A DNA stretch of 50,478 bases, taken from contig JANXXM010000103.1 in NCBI GenBank assembly GCA_025350645.1, forward strand, positions 1 through 50,478, written 5' to 3'. The translations under genes were made by a program, and so were the position numbers. Within the stretch, counting starts at the first letter, position 1. The number at the start of each line of letters is the position of its first letter. The notes under the pieces are model-generated. The model worked only from the letters and a program-made list of their open reading frames with translations. It searched no databases and had not been told where the DNA came from. The DNA comes from Ferruginibacter sp. GTDB lineage: Bacteria; Bacteroidota; Bacteroidia; Chitinophagales; Chitinophagaceae. This document shows, one piece after another, positions 25,197 to 34,216 of this stretch.

Positions 25197-26204
25197 TTAA
25201 ACTTTAATGGAATGAGAAACCACTTCATTTTCGCAGATCATTTTTTTTTCTATACAATCAATATTGTAAAAAGTAGTATCAGCAATATTTGTAAGCGCTT
25301 GCACTGTTGCAAAAGCCTGGTGCGGCGTTATTAAAACATTGGGCATGGAAAGTAATTTTTTCAGGACCTCATCTTTCATTTCTTTGCCTGTTAAATCAGA
25401 GAAAAAAATACCTCTTTCATTTTCATATACATCTGCCCCATAAAATCCAATGTTACCGTTTTGTAATCCTTCTATTACATCTATTGTATTTACACATGCC
25501 CCACGCCCCGTATTGATGAGCATTGTACCCGGTTTCATTAATTCAATTAATTTCTTATTAATTAAATATTTTGTTTCGGGTGTAGATGAGGTATGAATGC
25601 TGATTATATCTGCTGAAGCACAGAGTGTTTCCTTATCGGTATATACAACGCCAAATTTTTCTTTCAACAAATCATTTTCTTTAGGATCACAACACAAAAT
25701 TTTACAGCCAAAGCCTTGCATAATTTTTACAAGTACACCCCCTATAATGCCCGCACCAATAATGCCAATGGTTTTCCCATGCAAATCGTATCCTATCAAA
25801 TTGTCTGTAGTAAAATTCTGATGTTCCATTTGCTTTTGCGCAACAATGGTTTTTCTGTTCAGCGCCTGTATCAAGGCTACTACATGTTCTGCTATGGCGT
25901 ATGGTGAATATGCAGGCACATTGGTAACTGTTATTCCTGCTGCCTTTGCTGCTGCAATATCAATATTATCGTAACCCGCAGCCCTTGTGGTTATGCACTT
26001 TACATTTATTTCATGCATGATTTTTATTACTTGTGTGCTTGCATCATCTCCGGTAAATATACTGATGATATCGTACCCTGTTGCAAGATGTGCTGTTTCT
26101 GCAGACAAGGGCTTTTTTAAATAAGTAATTTCGCTGAGGTGAATGTTGGCTTTATCAAGATAAGGTTGCTCATAAGGTTTTGTACTGTAGAAGAGTGTTT
26201 TCAT
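25197..26204 (-). CDS. ldhA: D-2-hydroxyacid dehydrogenase, D-lactate dehydrogenase-like
   Basis: This 335-aa NAD-dependent enzyme has the Rossmann motif GIIGAGIIGG and the catalytic triad of the D-isomer family: Arg in NTGRGACV, Glu in DVYENERGIF, His in ITPHQAFATV. YSTKPYEQPYLDKAN at the start and TTRAAGYDNID are typical of fermentative D-lactate dehydrogenases. It converts pyruvate to D-lactate to regenerate NAD+. It is the first gene of a five-gene minus-strand operon with pfkB, fbaB, the histidine kinase and the response regulator, so fermentation and its probable regulators are co-transcribed. Confidence 0.9.
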   Translation of the reverse strand: MKTLFYSTKPYEQPYLDKANIHLSEITYLKKPLSAETAHLATGYDIISIFTGDDASTQVIKIMHEINVKCITTRAAGYDNIDIAAAKAAGITVTNVPAYSPYAIAEHVVALIQALNRKTIVAQKQMEHQNFTTDNLIGYDLHGKTIGIIGAGIIGGVLVKIMQGFGCKILCCDPKENDLLKEKFGVVYTDKETLCASADIISIHTSSTPETKYLINKKLIELMKPGTMLINTGRGACVNTIDVIEGLQNGNIGFYGADVYENERGIFFSDLTGKEMKDEVLKKLLSMPNVLITPHQAFATVQALTNIADTTFYNIDCIEKKMICENEVVSHSIKV

Positions 26205-26341
26205 AAATGTTTTTTTGTAAAAAGTATGTGTTATTTAGTTCAAGTTCTGGTCCTAATATCAAATAAATTATTTTAACTATTGTACATCAATACTTTTGCT
26301 AAGTAATTAAACAATAAAATTACTCTAATCAGGTATGAGGT

Positions 26342-26359
26342 TGTGATTCGAAAATCACA
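26342..26359. promoter_or_regulatory. Perfect-arm palindrome upstream of the dehydrogenase operon
   Basis: TGTGATT-CGAA-AATCACA has 7-base perfect arms, 138 bases upstream of the ldhA-like start. It resembles Crp (TGTGA-N6-TCACA) and Fnr (TGAT-N4-ATCA) sites, but the half-sites are two bases further apart than either consensus. The bound regulator is therefore uncertain. The rest of 26205-26428 holds no gene. Confidence 0.4.
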
Positions 26360-26428
26360 CACTCTAGGGATGATAATCTATAATTTGATAAAAGTAGATG
26401 ATCAATAATGGTGCATACGAGGTGAGTT

Positions 26429-27211
26429 TTATAGGTTGTGTTTTTTTATACCAAAAAAAATAATAACTGCAACTATAAACATTAGAAGCATACAAAATAT
26501 AAACGGATTATAATTTCCGCCATAATTTGGAATTAAATACGGGCTAATATTTATCATGGTATGAAAGAGTATCATAGAAAAAACGCTTTTACCTGCGCCG
26601 TTAAATATCCATACCATAACGATACGTAAAAAAACAGTACCAATGCATTGCCAAAAAATCCAATTAGTGGTTTGATGTGCCTGATAATATGGAATGATAT
26701 GCCATATGGCCCAAATAATTCCTATAATAATACTTGCTTTCAATACTCCGTATCTGTGTTGCAAAGGCTTAATAGCATAACCACTCCAACCAATTTCCTC
26801 ACCTATAGCACCAATAAAATAGGCAATGAAAAAAATACAAATGGTGAGTAATGATAGTGCGGGATCGGCTGATAATCCTACAGTAAATTTTAAATACCAA
26901 TAAGAAAGCAGGGCTATTAGAGGTAGCAGAAACACAATAGGTACAAACCATTTTTTGTCTTTGATTTTTTTAAAGTCAAAAGATTGTTTCAGCAGTTGTT
27001 TAACTCCCTGCATTTTTTCTTTTTTATATACAAGCAATGCTGCCGCTATTATGGGGCAGAAAGTCATTAATGCACTGATGGGAAGTTTTATTGGAAATAT
27101 TTTTGTAGTATCAGGGCCAAAAAAACCAAGTATCCAAAATGGAATAGACAAACCAAAAACCAATAAAAAATAGGTAATTGGTTGTTTTTTTGATGACGTA
27201 ATATTATTCAT
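26429..27211 (-). CDS. CPBP-family intramembrane protease
   Basis: This 260-aa polytopic protein has about eight TM helices and the Abi/CAAX protease (CPBP) motifs: the paired glutamates in IGAIGEEIGWSGYAIKPL, the histidine in IGIIWAIWHIIPYY and a later NISPYL segment. Members are membrane-embedded glutamic proteases, and in bacteria their substrates are mostly unknown. The gene stands alone, between the dehydrogenase operon and a truncated oxidoreductase. Confidence 0.88.
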   Translation of the reverse strand: MNNITSSKKQPITYFLLVFGLSIPFWILGFFGPDTTKIFPIKLPISALMTFCPIIAAALLVYKKEKMQGVKQLLKQSFDFKKIKDKKWFVPIVFLLPLIALLSYWYLKFTVGLSADPALSLLTICIFFIAYFIGAIGEEIGWSGYAIKPLQHRYGVLKASIIIGIIWAIWHIIPYYQAHQTTNWIFWQCIGTVFLRIVMVWIFNGAGKSVFSMILFHTMINISPYLIPNYGGNYNPFIFCMLLMFIVAVIIFFGIKKHNL

Positions 27212-27313
27212 GAATAAAGTTTATGAATATTATTTCTGCAAGTAAATAATCTCAGAATATTTTTCATTAACATGATTTAAAAAATGAGAAGGAATAAAAC
27301 CTATTTATCTTTT

Positions 27314-28066
27314 TCATAAGACTAATAACGTTTTGTTGTCCTTAATAAACGTTTCAAAACTTATTGGTTCAATGCCTGTTATTTCTTTTACGCAGTTTGT
27401 TATTGCCGGTTCTTTTTGAAACCTTGGAAAATAGTGCAGCATTATGAGCACCACTATCAACATAAACGGCGTATTCTCCTTATGCTTTGTCCTGTAAAAA
27501 TGTAAAAGATTAGGCGATTCGTATTTAATTTTAACACCAAGGACATCACTCAATTTTTCAGCCATTTCATTAAAGCTGAGTTTCTTATTACTGGTTAATT
27601 CGTACGATTTGTTGATGTGTTTTGCAACGTTTGTAAGTACTGTTGCCGCCACGTTTCCAATATCTCTTACATCTACCAATGTAAACTTTGCATTTCCTGC
27701 GGGTAAATAAATTCTTTTTTTATTAAGTAAATCATTCTTTAATGTGGTTGTAAAATTTTGCATGAAATATGCGGGTCGTAAAAATGTATATGGTATTTTA
27801 CTTGCTACTATGAGCTTCTCTATTTTATGATGCGGAATGATTTTGCTTTTTTCAACACCTTGTACAGATAAAAAAATGATGTGTTTTATTTTTAATTGTA
27901 TTGCACTTTCAATAAGCGGTACAAAATATTTTTTTACTGCAGAAATTTGTGGAGGTCTAACCAAAAAAAGCACATCAATATTTTTAAAAGTAACTGCAAA
28001 TGTTGATGGATCTGTTACATCAAATTTTACTATTACAATATTGTATGCTTTTAGTTTATCGTTGAA
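27314..28066 (-). pseudogene. NmrA-like NAD(P)-binding protein, N-terminally truncated
   Basis: The readable frame runs from 28066 (after an in-frame TAA at 28069-28067) to 27314: YNIVIVKFDVTDPSTF, NIDVLFLVRPPQISAVKKYF, HHKIEKLIVASKIPYTFLRP, FTLVDVRDIGNVAATVL and KLSFNEMAEKLSDVLGVKI. This is the NmrA/atypical SDR fold from its second beta-strand on. The first strand with the GxTGxxG dinucleotide loop, about 25 residues, is missing, and the only internal start is a GTG at 27973. It is cut exactly where the recombinase-linked sequence begins, so the gene was probably truncated by an insertion or deletion. Confidence 0.7.
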
Positions 28067-28208
28067 TTACGATACAATAAATCCTAAAAGGGAATCTCTT
28101 ACAGCTGATATTCTGCGAACGTTTCCAGGGTATGAAAATTATAGTAATGAACTGGTTTCAGAAGTCATTGATACACTTGGAAAGCTATCCATGATCCTGT
28201 ATGAATAA
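28062..28208 (+). CDS. Short ORF upstream of the recombinase
   Basis: From a TTG at 28062 the frame gives about 48 aa: NYDTINPKRESLTADILRTF, PGYENYSNELVSEVIDTLGK, LSMILYE. Small helical proteins ending in this way commonly sit just upstream of this type of serine recombinase in Bacteroidota, as far as I recall, and may be an accessory or regulatory protein. The weak start and its abutment with the truncated NmrA gene mean its 5' end may itself be lost. Confidence 0.4.
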   Translation: MNYDTINPKRESLTADILRTFPGYENYSNELVSEVIDTLGKLSMILYE

Positions 28209-28297
28209 ACTTGTAAAATAAACAGAATTAATATTGATAATCAACAAATTGTATATTTGAATACAGGCAAAAATTATCACAAACAAAAACTTGGAGC

Positions 28298-29919
28298 ATG
28301 AATCAACTATAATCATTTTCCCAGTGGTCAAAAAAGTCATCTGTACCGGTACATGATGAGAATTTTAAACAAGCCGTCATCTATACAAGAGTGTCTTCTA
28401 AAGAGCAGGCTGATAAAAACCTCAGCCTTGATGTTCAGGAAAGAATTATTGATGAATATGCAAAGCGTAACAATTTTGCAACCATTGAGTATTTCGGTGG
28501 AACCTATGAAAGTGCCAAGACAGACGGGCGAAAAGAGTTTCAGCGGATGCTTGAATTTATCAAAAAAAATAAGGGTAAGGTCAGCCATATTCTGGTTTAT
28601 ACTCTGGATAGGTTCAGTCGTACCGGGGGTGGGGCAATTAAACTCGCTCAGGATCTCAGGGAAAAATATGGTGTGGCTGTATTTGCAGTCACACAACCTA
28701 CCGACACCTCAAACGCCAGCGGTGTGTTTCAACAAAATATCCACCTCCTGTTCAGTGAATTTGATAATAAGCTTAGAAAACAAAGAGATGTTGCAGGAAT
28801 GAAAGAAAAATTTGAAAAAGGCATCTGGTGCCTTCGCCCACCGATGGGTTATGATATTATAAGGATTAACGGGCTTCGTAAGATTGTAGTAAATGATACA
28901 GGTAAAAAAATAGGTAAAGCATTCTTGTGGAAAGCGCAGGGTATGAAAAACGAGGAGATCATGAAAAGATTAAAAACAGGAGGCGTTTCGATTTATAAGC
29001 AAAAGCTGAGTATGATATTCAGTAATCCTTTTTATTGCGGTGTAATTGTAAATAAAATGCTTGACGGAAGGATGATTGAAGGAGAACATGAAAAAATAGT
29101 ATCTCATGATATTTTTTTAAAAGTTAATAAGGTAAGAGCAGAAAATGGGGGTAAGTACGGGGTATCACATTCAAAAGAGATTGAACAGCTTCCCTTAAAA
29201 GTTTTCATGAAATGTGATGATTGCGGCCAGGGATATACAGGATATATTGTCAGGGCTAAAAACTTATGGTACTATAAATGCCGTACGAAGGATTGCTGTG
29301 CAAATAAAAGTGCTATCCTTGTGAATAAAAGTTTTGCCACGTTCATAGATGAATATACGATTACGCCGGGTGCGATTACCCCGCTCATTTTCCAAATGAA
29401 ATATCAGTTTGGTAAGCTAAATGAAAATTACGCTGATGAACAAAAAGCTATTAAAAGCAACTTAACTGAATTGCAAAAAAAGATAGATAGCATTGATGAA
29501 GATTACTACATTAAAAAAGTAATGCCGAGAGAAAAGTATGAAAACTTTTTAGCAAAGTTTTCTTCAGAAAAGCAGGAAATTATGAGACGCTTGCAAAAAT
29601 GCCTTCAGGAACTTCGAACCTTGAAAAATTATTTTCTACAGCAATTACAATATCCTCCAAACTCCCTGAAATATGGGCTTCAGGTGGAATAAAAAGCAAA
29701 GAGACTTTCCAAAAACTTCTCTTTCCGCTCGGTGTAAGATATAGCTGTAAAAATGAGGCATTTCGAACCGAAAAAGTAAATGAAGTTTTTCAATGGATAT
29801 CAAGTGCAGCAAAGGGTATGGGCGGAAATAAAAATGGACAAACCGATATGAAAATCGATTTGTCCAACAAAGTCGGGTGGACAAGATTCGAACTTGCGAC
29901 CCCTAGACCCCCAGCCTAG
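28298..29919 (+). pseudogene. Large serine recombinase, broken by a nonsense codon and a frameshift
   Basis: The natural start ATG 28298 gives MNQL, then TAA (28310-28312, a CAA in an intact gene would fit), then SFSQWSKKSSVPVHDENFKQ and AVIYTRVSSKEQ with the catalytic serine. No ATG, GTG or TTG lies between the stop and a GTG at 28391, which would delete the first beta-strand and put the nucleophile at residue 2. The resolvase domain (YTLDRFSRTGGGAIKLAQDL), recombinase domain (PMGYD) and a zinc-ribbon-like CDDCGQGY...CRTKDC are otherwise intact. Near the end, the A run at 29595-29599 shifts the frame. The true C-terminus (LEKLFSTAITISSKLPEIWA, VRYSCKNEAFRTEKVNEVFQ) continues one frame over and reads into the tRNA-Pro. 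Confidence 0.8.
29834..29866 (-). terminator. tRNA-Pro terminator
   Basis: On the minus strand, TGGACAAATCGAT, loop TTTCAT and ATCGGTTTGTCCA form a 13-bp stem with one G-T/A-type mismatch. TTTTTATTT follows, a standard rho-independent terminator 6 bases beyond the tRNA 3' end. It overlaps the 3' end of the recombinase reading frame. Confidence 0.75.
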
Positions 29920-29946
29920 TGCGCTACCGGGCTGCGCCACCACCCG
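29873..29946 (-). tRNA. tRNA-Pro (GGG anticodon)
   Basis: The minus strand gives acceptor CGGGTGG/CCACCCG, D-arm GCGCAGCCCGGTAGCGC, anticodon stem-loop CTAGG-CTGGGGG-TCTAG with anticodon GGG (29912-29910), T-arm GCAAG-TTCGAAT-CTTGT and discriminator A. CCA is not encoded. All four stems pair, with G-T wobbles in the anticodon and T stems. Its 3' end is duplicated in decayed form at 2966-2992. Confidence 0.93.
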
Positions 29947-30086
29947 AATTCCTATTTACAGCTTTTAATAATGCAATATTATCTGAAATTTTTAATTTAA
30001 AAAACACGAATTTATTATTTCTTAAAAAGAATACAATCATTTATGCAATTTTAATATCTCCTGCATCTTTTATCAAAACTATTAAT

Positions 30087-30758
30087 ATGCCACAACTCAT
30101 TACCATCCCCAAGCCATGCCACGAAGACTGGAACACAATGACCGAAAATAATAAAGGCCGCCATTGTAACCAATGTAATAAAACCGTGGTAGATTTCACC
30201 CAACACAACCCACAGCAAATTTTATTTTACCTACAGCAAAACGCATCACAAAAAACCTGTGGACGGTTTAACAATACTCAAATAGAAGAACCACTGCCCA
30301 CACCAGAAAACTTTGTGAAGCAAATTAGTTTTTACAAAATATCTACTATAAAAAAAGTAGCAGCCATTTTTATTTTTGCCTTTAGCATTATTGGCATAGC
30401 AACATCCTGCAACGATGGTGTAGCAAATACGAATGGAAAAGCAATTTCTATGGTAGTAGATACGCCTCCTGTAAAATTATTGATTAGAGACAGCATTATA
30501 CCACAACCATTGCTGGGAGCTCCAATAGCAGTACCCGTAAAAGATACCTTCATCACAAAAAAAATAACCTGTACCAGTATATCATCTCACATAATGGGCG
30601 ATATTGCAGTACCTAAAATTGTTGATACTATTAAGCAATCATCCATTATAGTGGGAGAACCTGCTATGATACAACCCGTGGTTGAACCAGATACCAGCAA
30701 AGCAAGTATAATAATGGGCAAAATTGTTGCGCCAAAATATAAAAAGGATCGAAACTAA
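30087..30758 (+). CDS. Bacteroidota IPKPCxxDW-domain membrane protein
   Basis: The start is ATG 30087. The 223-aa product begins MPQLITIPKPCHEDWNTM, then GRHCNQCNKTVVDFTQHNPQ and TCGRFNN. This is a small cysteine-containing N-terminal domain (CxxC) found on many Bacteroidota TonB-like and carboxypeptidase-like proteins. One TM helix follows (about 92-108: KVAAIFIFAFSIIGIATSC), then a proline/valine-rich periplasmic tail of imperfect repeats (SSHIMGDIAVPKIVD, SSIIVGEPAMIQP, ASIIMGKIVAPKYK). It lacks a TonB C-terminal domain. The tail probably spans the periplasm; the role is unknown. Confidence 0.65.
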   Translation: MPQLITIPKPCHEDWNTMTENNKGRHCNQCNKTVVDFTQHNPQQILFYLQQNASQKTCGRFNNTQIEEPLPTPENFVKQISFYKISTIKKVAAIFIFAFSIIGIATSCNDGVANTNGKAISMVVDTPPVKLLIRDSIIPQPLLGAPIAVPVKDTFITKKITCTSISSHIMGDIAVPKIVDTIKQSSIIVGEPAMIQPVVEPDTSKASIIMGKIVAPKYKKDRN

Positions 30759-30869
30759 CATAACCGTTCCTGTAAAAAATATCTAAATATTAATTATCCG
30801 TTTCGTTGATTACCATGCATTTTGTATATTGCTAACAAATTATTTTTGCTTACCAAAAACCAAATGTTA

Positions 30870-33407
30870 ATGAGAAAAACCTGTGCATTTATTCTGTTCG
30901 TAAGTTTGTCATCTGCTATTGCAGCACAAACAAAACCAGATACAGCTTCCCCCTTAAAACCTGTAGTGCCGGCAATGGCACCTTTTTTTAACAACAAACC
31001 CAGCGAACCTAAGCCTTACAAAGATGTAATTACAGTAAAAGCAAAAACAAAAAAAGGTTTATTTACTGTACATAAAGTTGAAGAAAAATATTATTTTGAA
31101 ATTGCTGATTCCGTTTTTGGAAGGGAGATAATGGCGGTAACAAGATTCTCTAAAGTGGCCGGTGGTGGCGGGGTATACGGAGGTGAAGTAGCTAACCAGC
31201 AAACCATTCGCTGGGAAAAAGGACCGGATAATAAAATATTTTTACGGGTGCTAACGTTACTGAGCGTTACGGAAGATAGTACAGAATCTATTTTTAAAGC
31301 AGTAAGAAATTCTTATCTGGATCCTATTGCTGCTGCTTTTGATATTAAAGCATTTTCAAAAGATTCTTCCTCAGTTGTTATTGATGTTACAGATTTTTTT
31401 AAGGGCGACAACCAAGTCGTTTCCATAGATCCGTCTATAAAACGAAGATTGAGTCTTAGTGCACTTTCGCCGGATCGTACCTATATTCAAACGATAAACA
31501 CCTACCCCATTAACACCGAAATAAAAACCGTTAAAACATATTCCTCTTCTTCAGCAGGTTTTGGTTTTCCTGGTATTCCTACCCAAGGCCGCACCTTACC
31601 TGCTGCCGATGCTGCCGGGGCGGTAACAATAGAGATGAACACTTCTTTTGTAATACTGCCTGTACAACCTATGCGCAGGCGCAAGTACGATAACAGAGTT
31701 GGTTATTTTACTGACGATGTAACATTGTATGATGATCATCAGCAAAGAGTAAACAACGAACGTTTTATTGTAAGATGGCGGTTGGAGCCAAAACCAGAAG
31801 ATGCAGAAAAATTTAAAAGAGGCGAACTGGTAGAGCCCGCAAAACCCATTGTATATTATATAGACCCTGCCACGCCAAAACAATGGCGTAAATATTTAAT
31901 AGCCGGTATAAACGACTGGCAAAAAGCGTTTGAACAGGCAGGTTTTAAAAATGCCATTATAGGCAAAGAGTGGCCTGCAAATGATAGCAGCATGAGCCTG
32001 GAAGATGCCCGCTTCTCTGTAATAAGATATTTTGCATCGGATATAAGTAATGCTTATGGGCCGGAAATACATGACCCTCGCAGCGGCGAAATTTTGGAAA
32101 GCCACATTGGCTGGTATCATAATGTGATGAAACTTGTACACGACTGGTACATGATACAATGTGCTGTTACAGACCCGCGTGCCAGGAAAATGGAATTTGA
32201 TGAAGAATTGATGGGAGATCTAATTCGCTTTGTATCATCTCACGAAGTGGGCCATACGCTTGGGCTGCGGCATAATATGGGCAGCAGCAGCAAAACGCCG
32301 GTAGAAAAACTAAGAGATAAAAAATGGGTGGAAGCAAATGGGCATACCGCCTCTATAATGGACTATGCCAGGTTTAATTATGTAGCACAACCAGAAGATA
32401 GTATTGGTATTACTGGCCTGTATCCACGTATTGGTGATTATGATAGATGGGCTATTGAATGGGGTTATAAAATATTGCCGGTAAGCAAAGATGAAAAAGC
32501 CGATGATAAATTTTTAAATAAAATAACCATTGAAAGACTGGCTGCTAACCCACGCCTTTGGTTTGGCGGAGAAGGAGGAAATACAGATGCAAGAGCGCAG
32601 ACAGAAGACCTCGGCGATAACGCCATGCTGGCAAGTGCGTATGGCATAAAAAACCTTCAACGCCTTATTTTAAAATTACCGGAGTGGACAAAAGAAGAGG
32701 GCGACCATTATGAAAATCTTACCCAGATGTATGGCGGCGTATTGCAGCAGTTTCAAAGATATATGGGGCATGTAACTAAAAATATTGGAGGCGTAAATGA
32801 AACTTTTAAAACAGTGGAACAAAGCGGTAATATTTACGAACCTGCCACAAAAGCTACACAAAAAGAAGCGGTAATTTTTTTAAATAAACAATTGTTTCAA
32901 ACGCCAGTGTGGTTATTGGATAAAAATTTACTTAATAAAATTAGCAGCCCGCTTACAGAAAATATAAGTGATGTACAAGACAGAATCCTTGGATCTATAT
33001 TATCTGCAACAAGGCTACAGCGCATGATTGTAGCAGGTAACAGGGCAGATAACAGTTACCGAATAGATGAACTGATTACCGATTTAAAAAACGGTATATG
33101 GAGCGAATTAAAAACGAATTCGGCTATTGATGTGTACCGCCGCAACCTGCAAAAAAGTTTTGTAACAAAACTTACAGATATGATAAGTAGTACAAAAACC
33201 AGCGATGCTTCCAATCCCTTTGCAGCATTTTTTGGCCCAGTGGCAGATGCATCAAAAAGTGATATACAGTCGGTATGCCGGGCAGAATTAATATCACTGC
33301 GGGCGCAAATAAAAATAGCCCTGCTTTCTCAAAAAGATGCCATGAGCAAATACCATTTGCAAGATGTGGAGTACAGAATATCGAAAGCACTAGACCCAAA
33401 AGGATAG
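30870..33407 (+). CDS. Large secreted zinc metalloprotease (DUF5117/DUF5118 type)
   Basis: The start at ATG 30870 gives a clean signal peptide (MRKTCAFILFVSLSSAIAAQ); ATGs at 30822 and 30864 are alternatives. The ~845-aa protein has an N-terminal domain with YKDVITVKAKTKKGLFTVHK and YYFEIADSVFGREIMAVTR (DUF5118-like), a DUF5117-like middle (GYFTDDVTLY, RFIVRWRLEP) and the metzincin zinc motif SHEVGHTLGLRHNMG (first His about residue 458). A likely Met-turn lies in ASIMDYARFNY. It should act in the periplasm or outside the cell. It is monocistronic. The family is common in Bacteroidota; substrates are unknown. Confidence 0.9.
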   Translation: MRKTCAFILFVSLSSAIAAQTKPDTASPLKPVVPAMAPFFNNKPSEPKPYKDVITVKAKTKKGLFTVHKVEEKYYFEIADSVFGREIMAVTRFSKVAGGGGVYGGEVANQQTIRWEKGPDNKIFLRVLTLLSVTEDSTESIFKAVRNSYLDPIAAAFDIKAFSKDSSSVVIDVTDFFKGDNQVVSIDPSIKRRLSLSALSPDRTYIQTINTYPINTEIKTVKTYSSSSAGFGFPGIPTQGRTLPAADAAGAVTIEMNTSFVILPVQPMRRRKYDNRVGYFTDDVTLYDDHQQRVNNERFIVRWRLEPKPEDAEKFKRGELVEPAKPIVYYIDPATPKQWRKYLIAGINDWQKAFEQAGFKNAIIGKEWPANDSSMSLEDARFSVIRYFASDISNAYGPEIHDPRSGEILESHIGWYHNVMKLVHDWYMIQCAVTDPRARKMEFDEELMGDLIRFVSSHEVGHTLGLRHNMGSSSKTPVEKLRDKKWVEANGHTASIMDYARFNYVAQPEDSIGITGLYPRIGDYDRWAIEWGYKILPVSKDEKADDKFLNKITIERLAANPRLWFGGEGGNTDARAQTEDLGDNAMLASAYGIKNLQRLILKLPEWTKEEGDHYENLTQMYGGVLQQFQRYMGHVTKNIGGVNETFKTVEQSGNIYEPATKATQKEAVIFLNKQLFQTPVWLLDKNLLNKISSPLTENISDVQDRILGSILSATRLQRMIVAGNRADNSYRIDELITDLKNGIWSELKTNSAIDVYRRNLQKSFVTKLTDMISSTKTSDASNPFAAFFGPVADASKSDIQSVCRAELISLRAQIKIALLSQKDAMSKYHLQDVEYRISKALDPKG

Positions 33408-33697
33408 GTTTTATTGCGAAATATTATGACTATAATTGGAAGAAAAAAATCAGAATAAAAAATAGGAATTTGAAAAAATAGAATAGGGAGATTGAATAAT
33501 ATTTTATGACAAACAAAGGTTGCTGTTAACAGAGCAACCTTTGTTGTGTTGTTTTCTTGCGAAAATAAAATTTACAGGCTTTTTTTGAGTGTGATTTATA
33601 GGAAATATGAAGCACTATTTTTGAAGCTTACCTTTGTTCATAATATAGAAATGACTCACTCGTTTATGAAAAAAATTAACTACATCCTATTTAAACC
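33408..33697. other. Gene-free spacer
   Basis: This AT-rich spacer follows the metalloprotease. GGTTGCTG...CAGAGCAACC (about 33518-33539, imperfect) followed by TTTG could form a weak terminator for the protease gene. No supported coding frame is seen. Confidence 0.3.
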
Positions 33698-34216
33698 CTA
33701 ATAATATTCTAATTTCCAAAATGGTTCTTCCTTCATAAATCTTTTTAAAACTTCTATAAGCTGCATATATTCTTTCTCCTTCATTTTAGACCAGCTTATA
33801 TTTTTTAGATCCAACTCTTTTTTTAAATTACCCAACAAGAACCTATCAATGGGTGGGAAAGCTACTTTCGAAATTTCAGCATTTCTTTTCGGTATTACCA
33901 CAAAAAGTTTTTATATATATACTTACAATTTTGGCTGCAACCCCAAATATTTTTTTTCTTTTTTTATTTTCAGGTTGAACATATTTATCCATTTGTATTA
34001 AAATTTTATTTACCACATTAACGACCATTTTTTATAAATCTCGTGGTCAATCTTTTTATTTTTTTCCAATAATGATAAAGCTTCTCTTAAACCACTATCG
34101 TTTATAAATTTTGCTACTTCAATATTTTTAAAACGGCTTGTAGATGCAGCCCTTGCTGCAGTCCAGCAGGCATAACGATGAATATGTTCATCTATTGAAT
34201 AGGTTCGTATTTCCAT
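33698..34216 (-). pseudogene. Hypothetical protein gene broken by two frameshifts
   Basis: Three minus-strand frames join into one protein. From ATG 34216: MEIRTYSIDEHIHRYACWTA, ARAASTSRFKNIEVAKFIND, LREALSLLEKNKKIDHEIYK. A shifted frame then reads VVNKILIQMDKYVQPENKKR, KKIFGVAAKIVSIYIKT. A third frame to 33698 reads VVIPKRNAEISKVAFPPIDR, FLLGNLKKEL ... FMKEEPFWKLEYY. The order and continuity (HIHRYACWTAARAAS, KxISIYIKT, VAFPPIDRxLL) recall an uncharacterised bacterial family without a known function. Frame changes lie near 34010-34030 and 33895-33910. It may be a true pseudogene or an assembly artefact. Confidence 0.55.

Noticed and set aside
28391..29692. Intact recombinase starting at GTG 28391
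   Set aside because: That start lacks the first beta-strand and leaves the catalytic serine at residue 2, and the C-terminus is out of frame.
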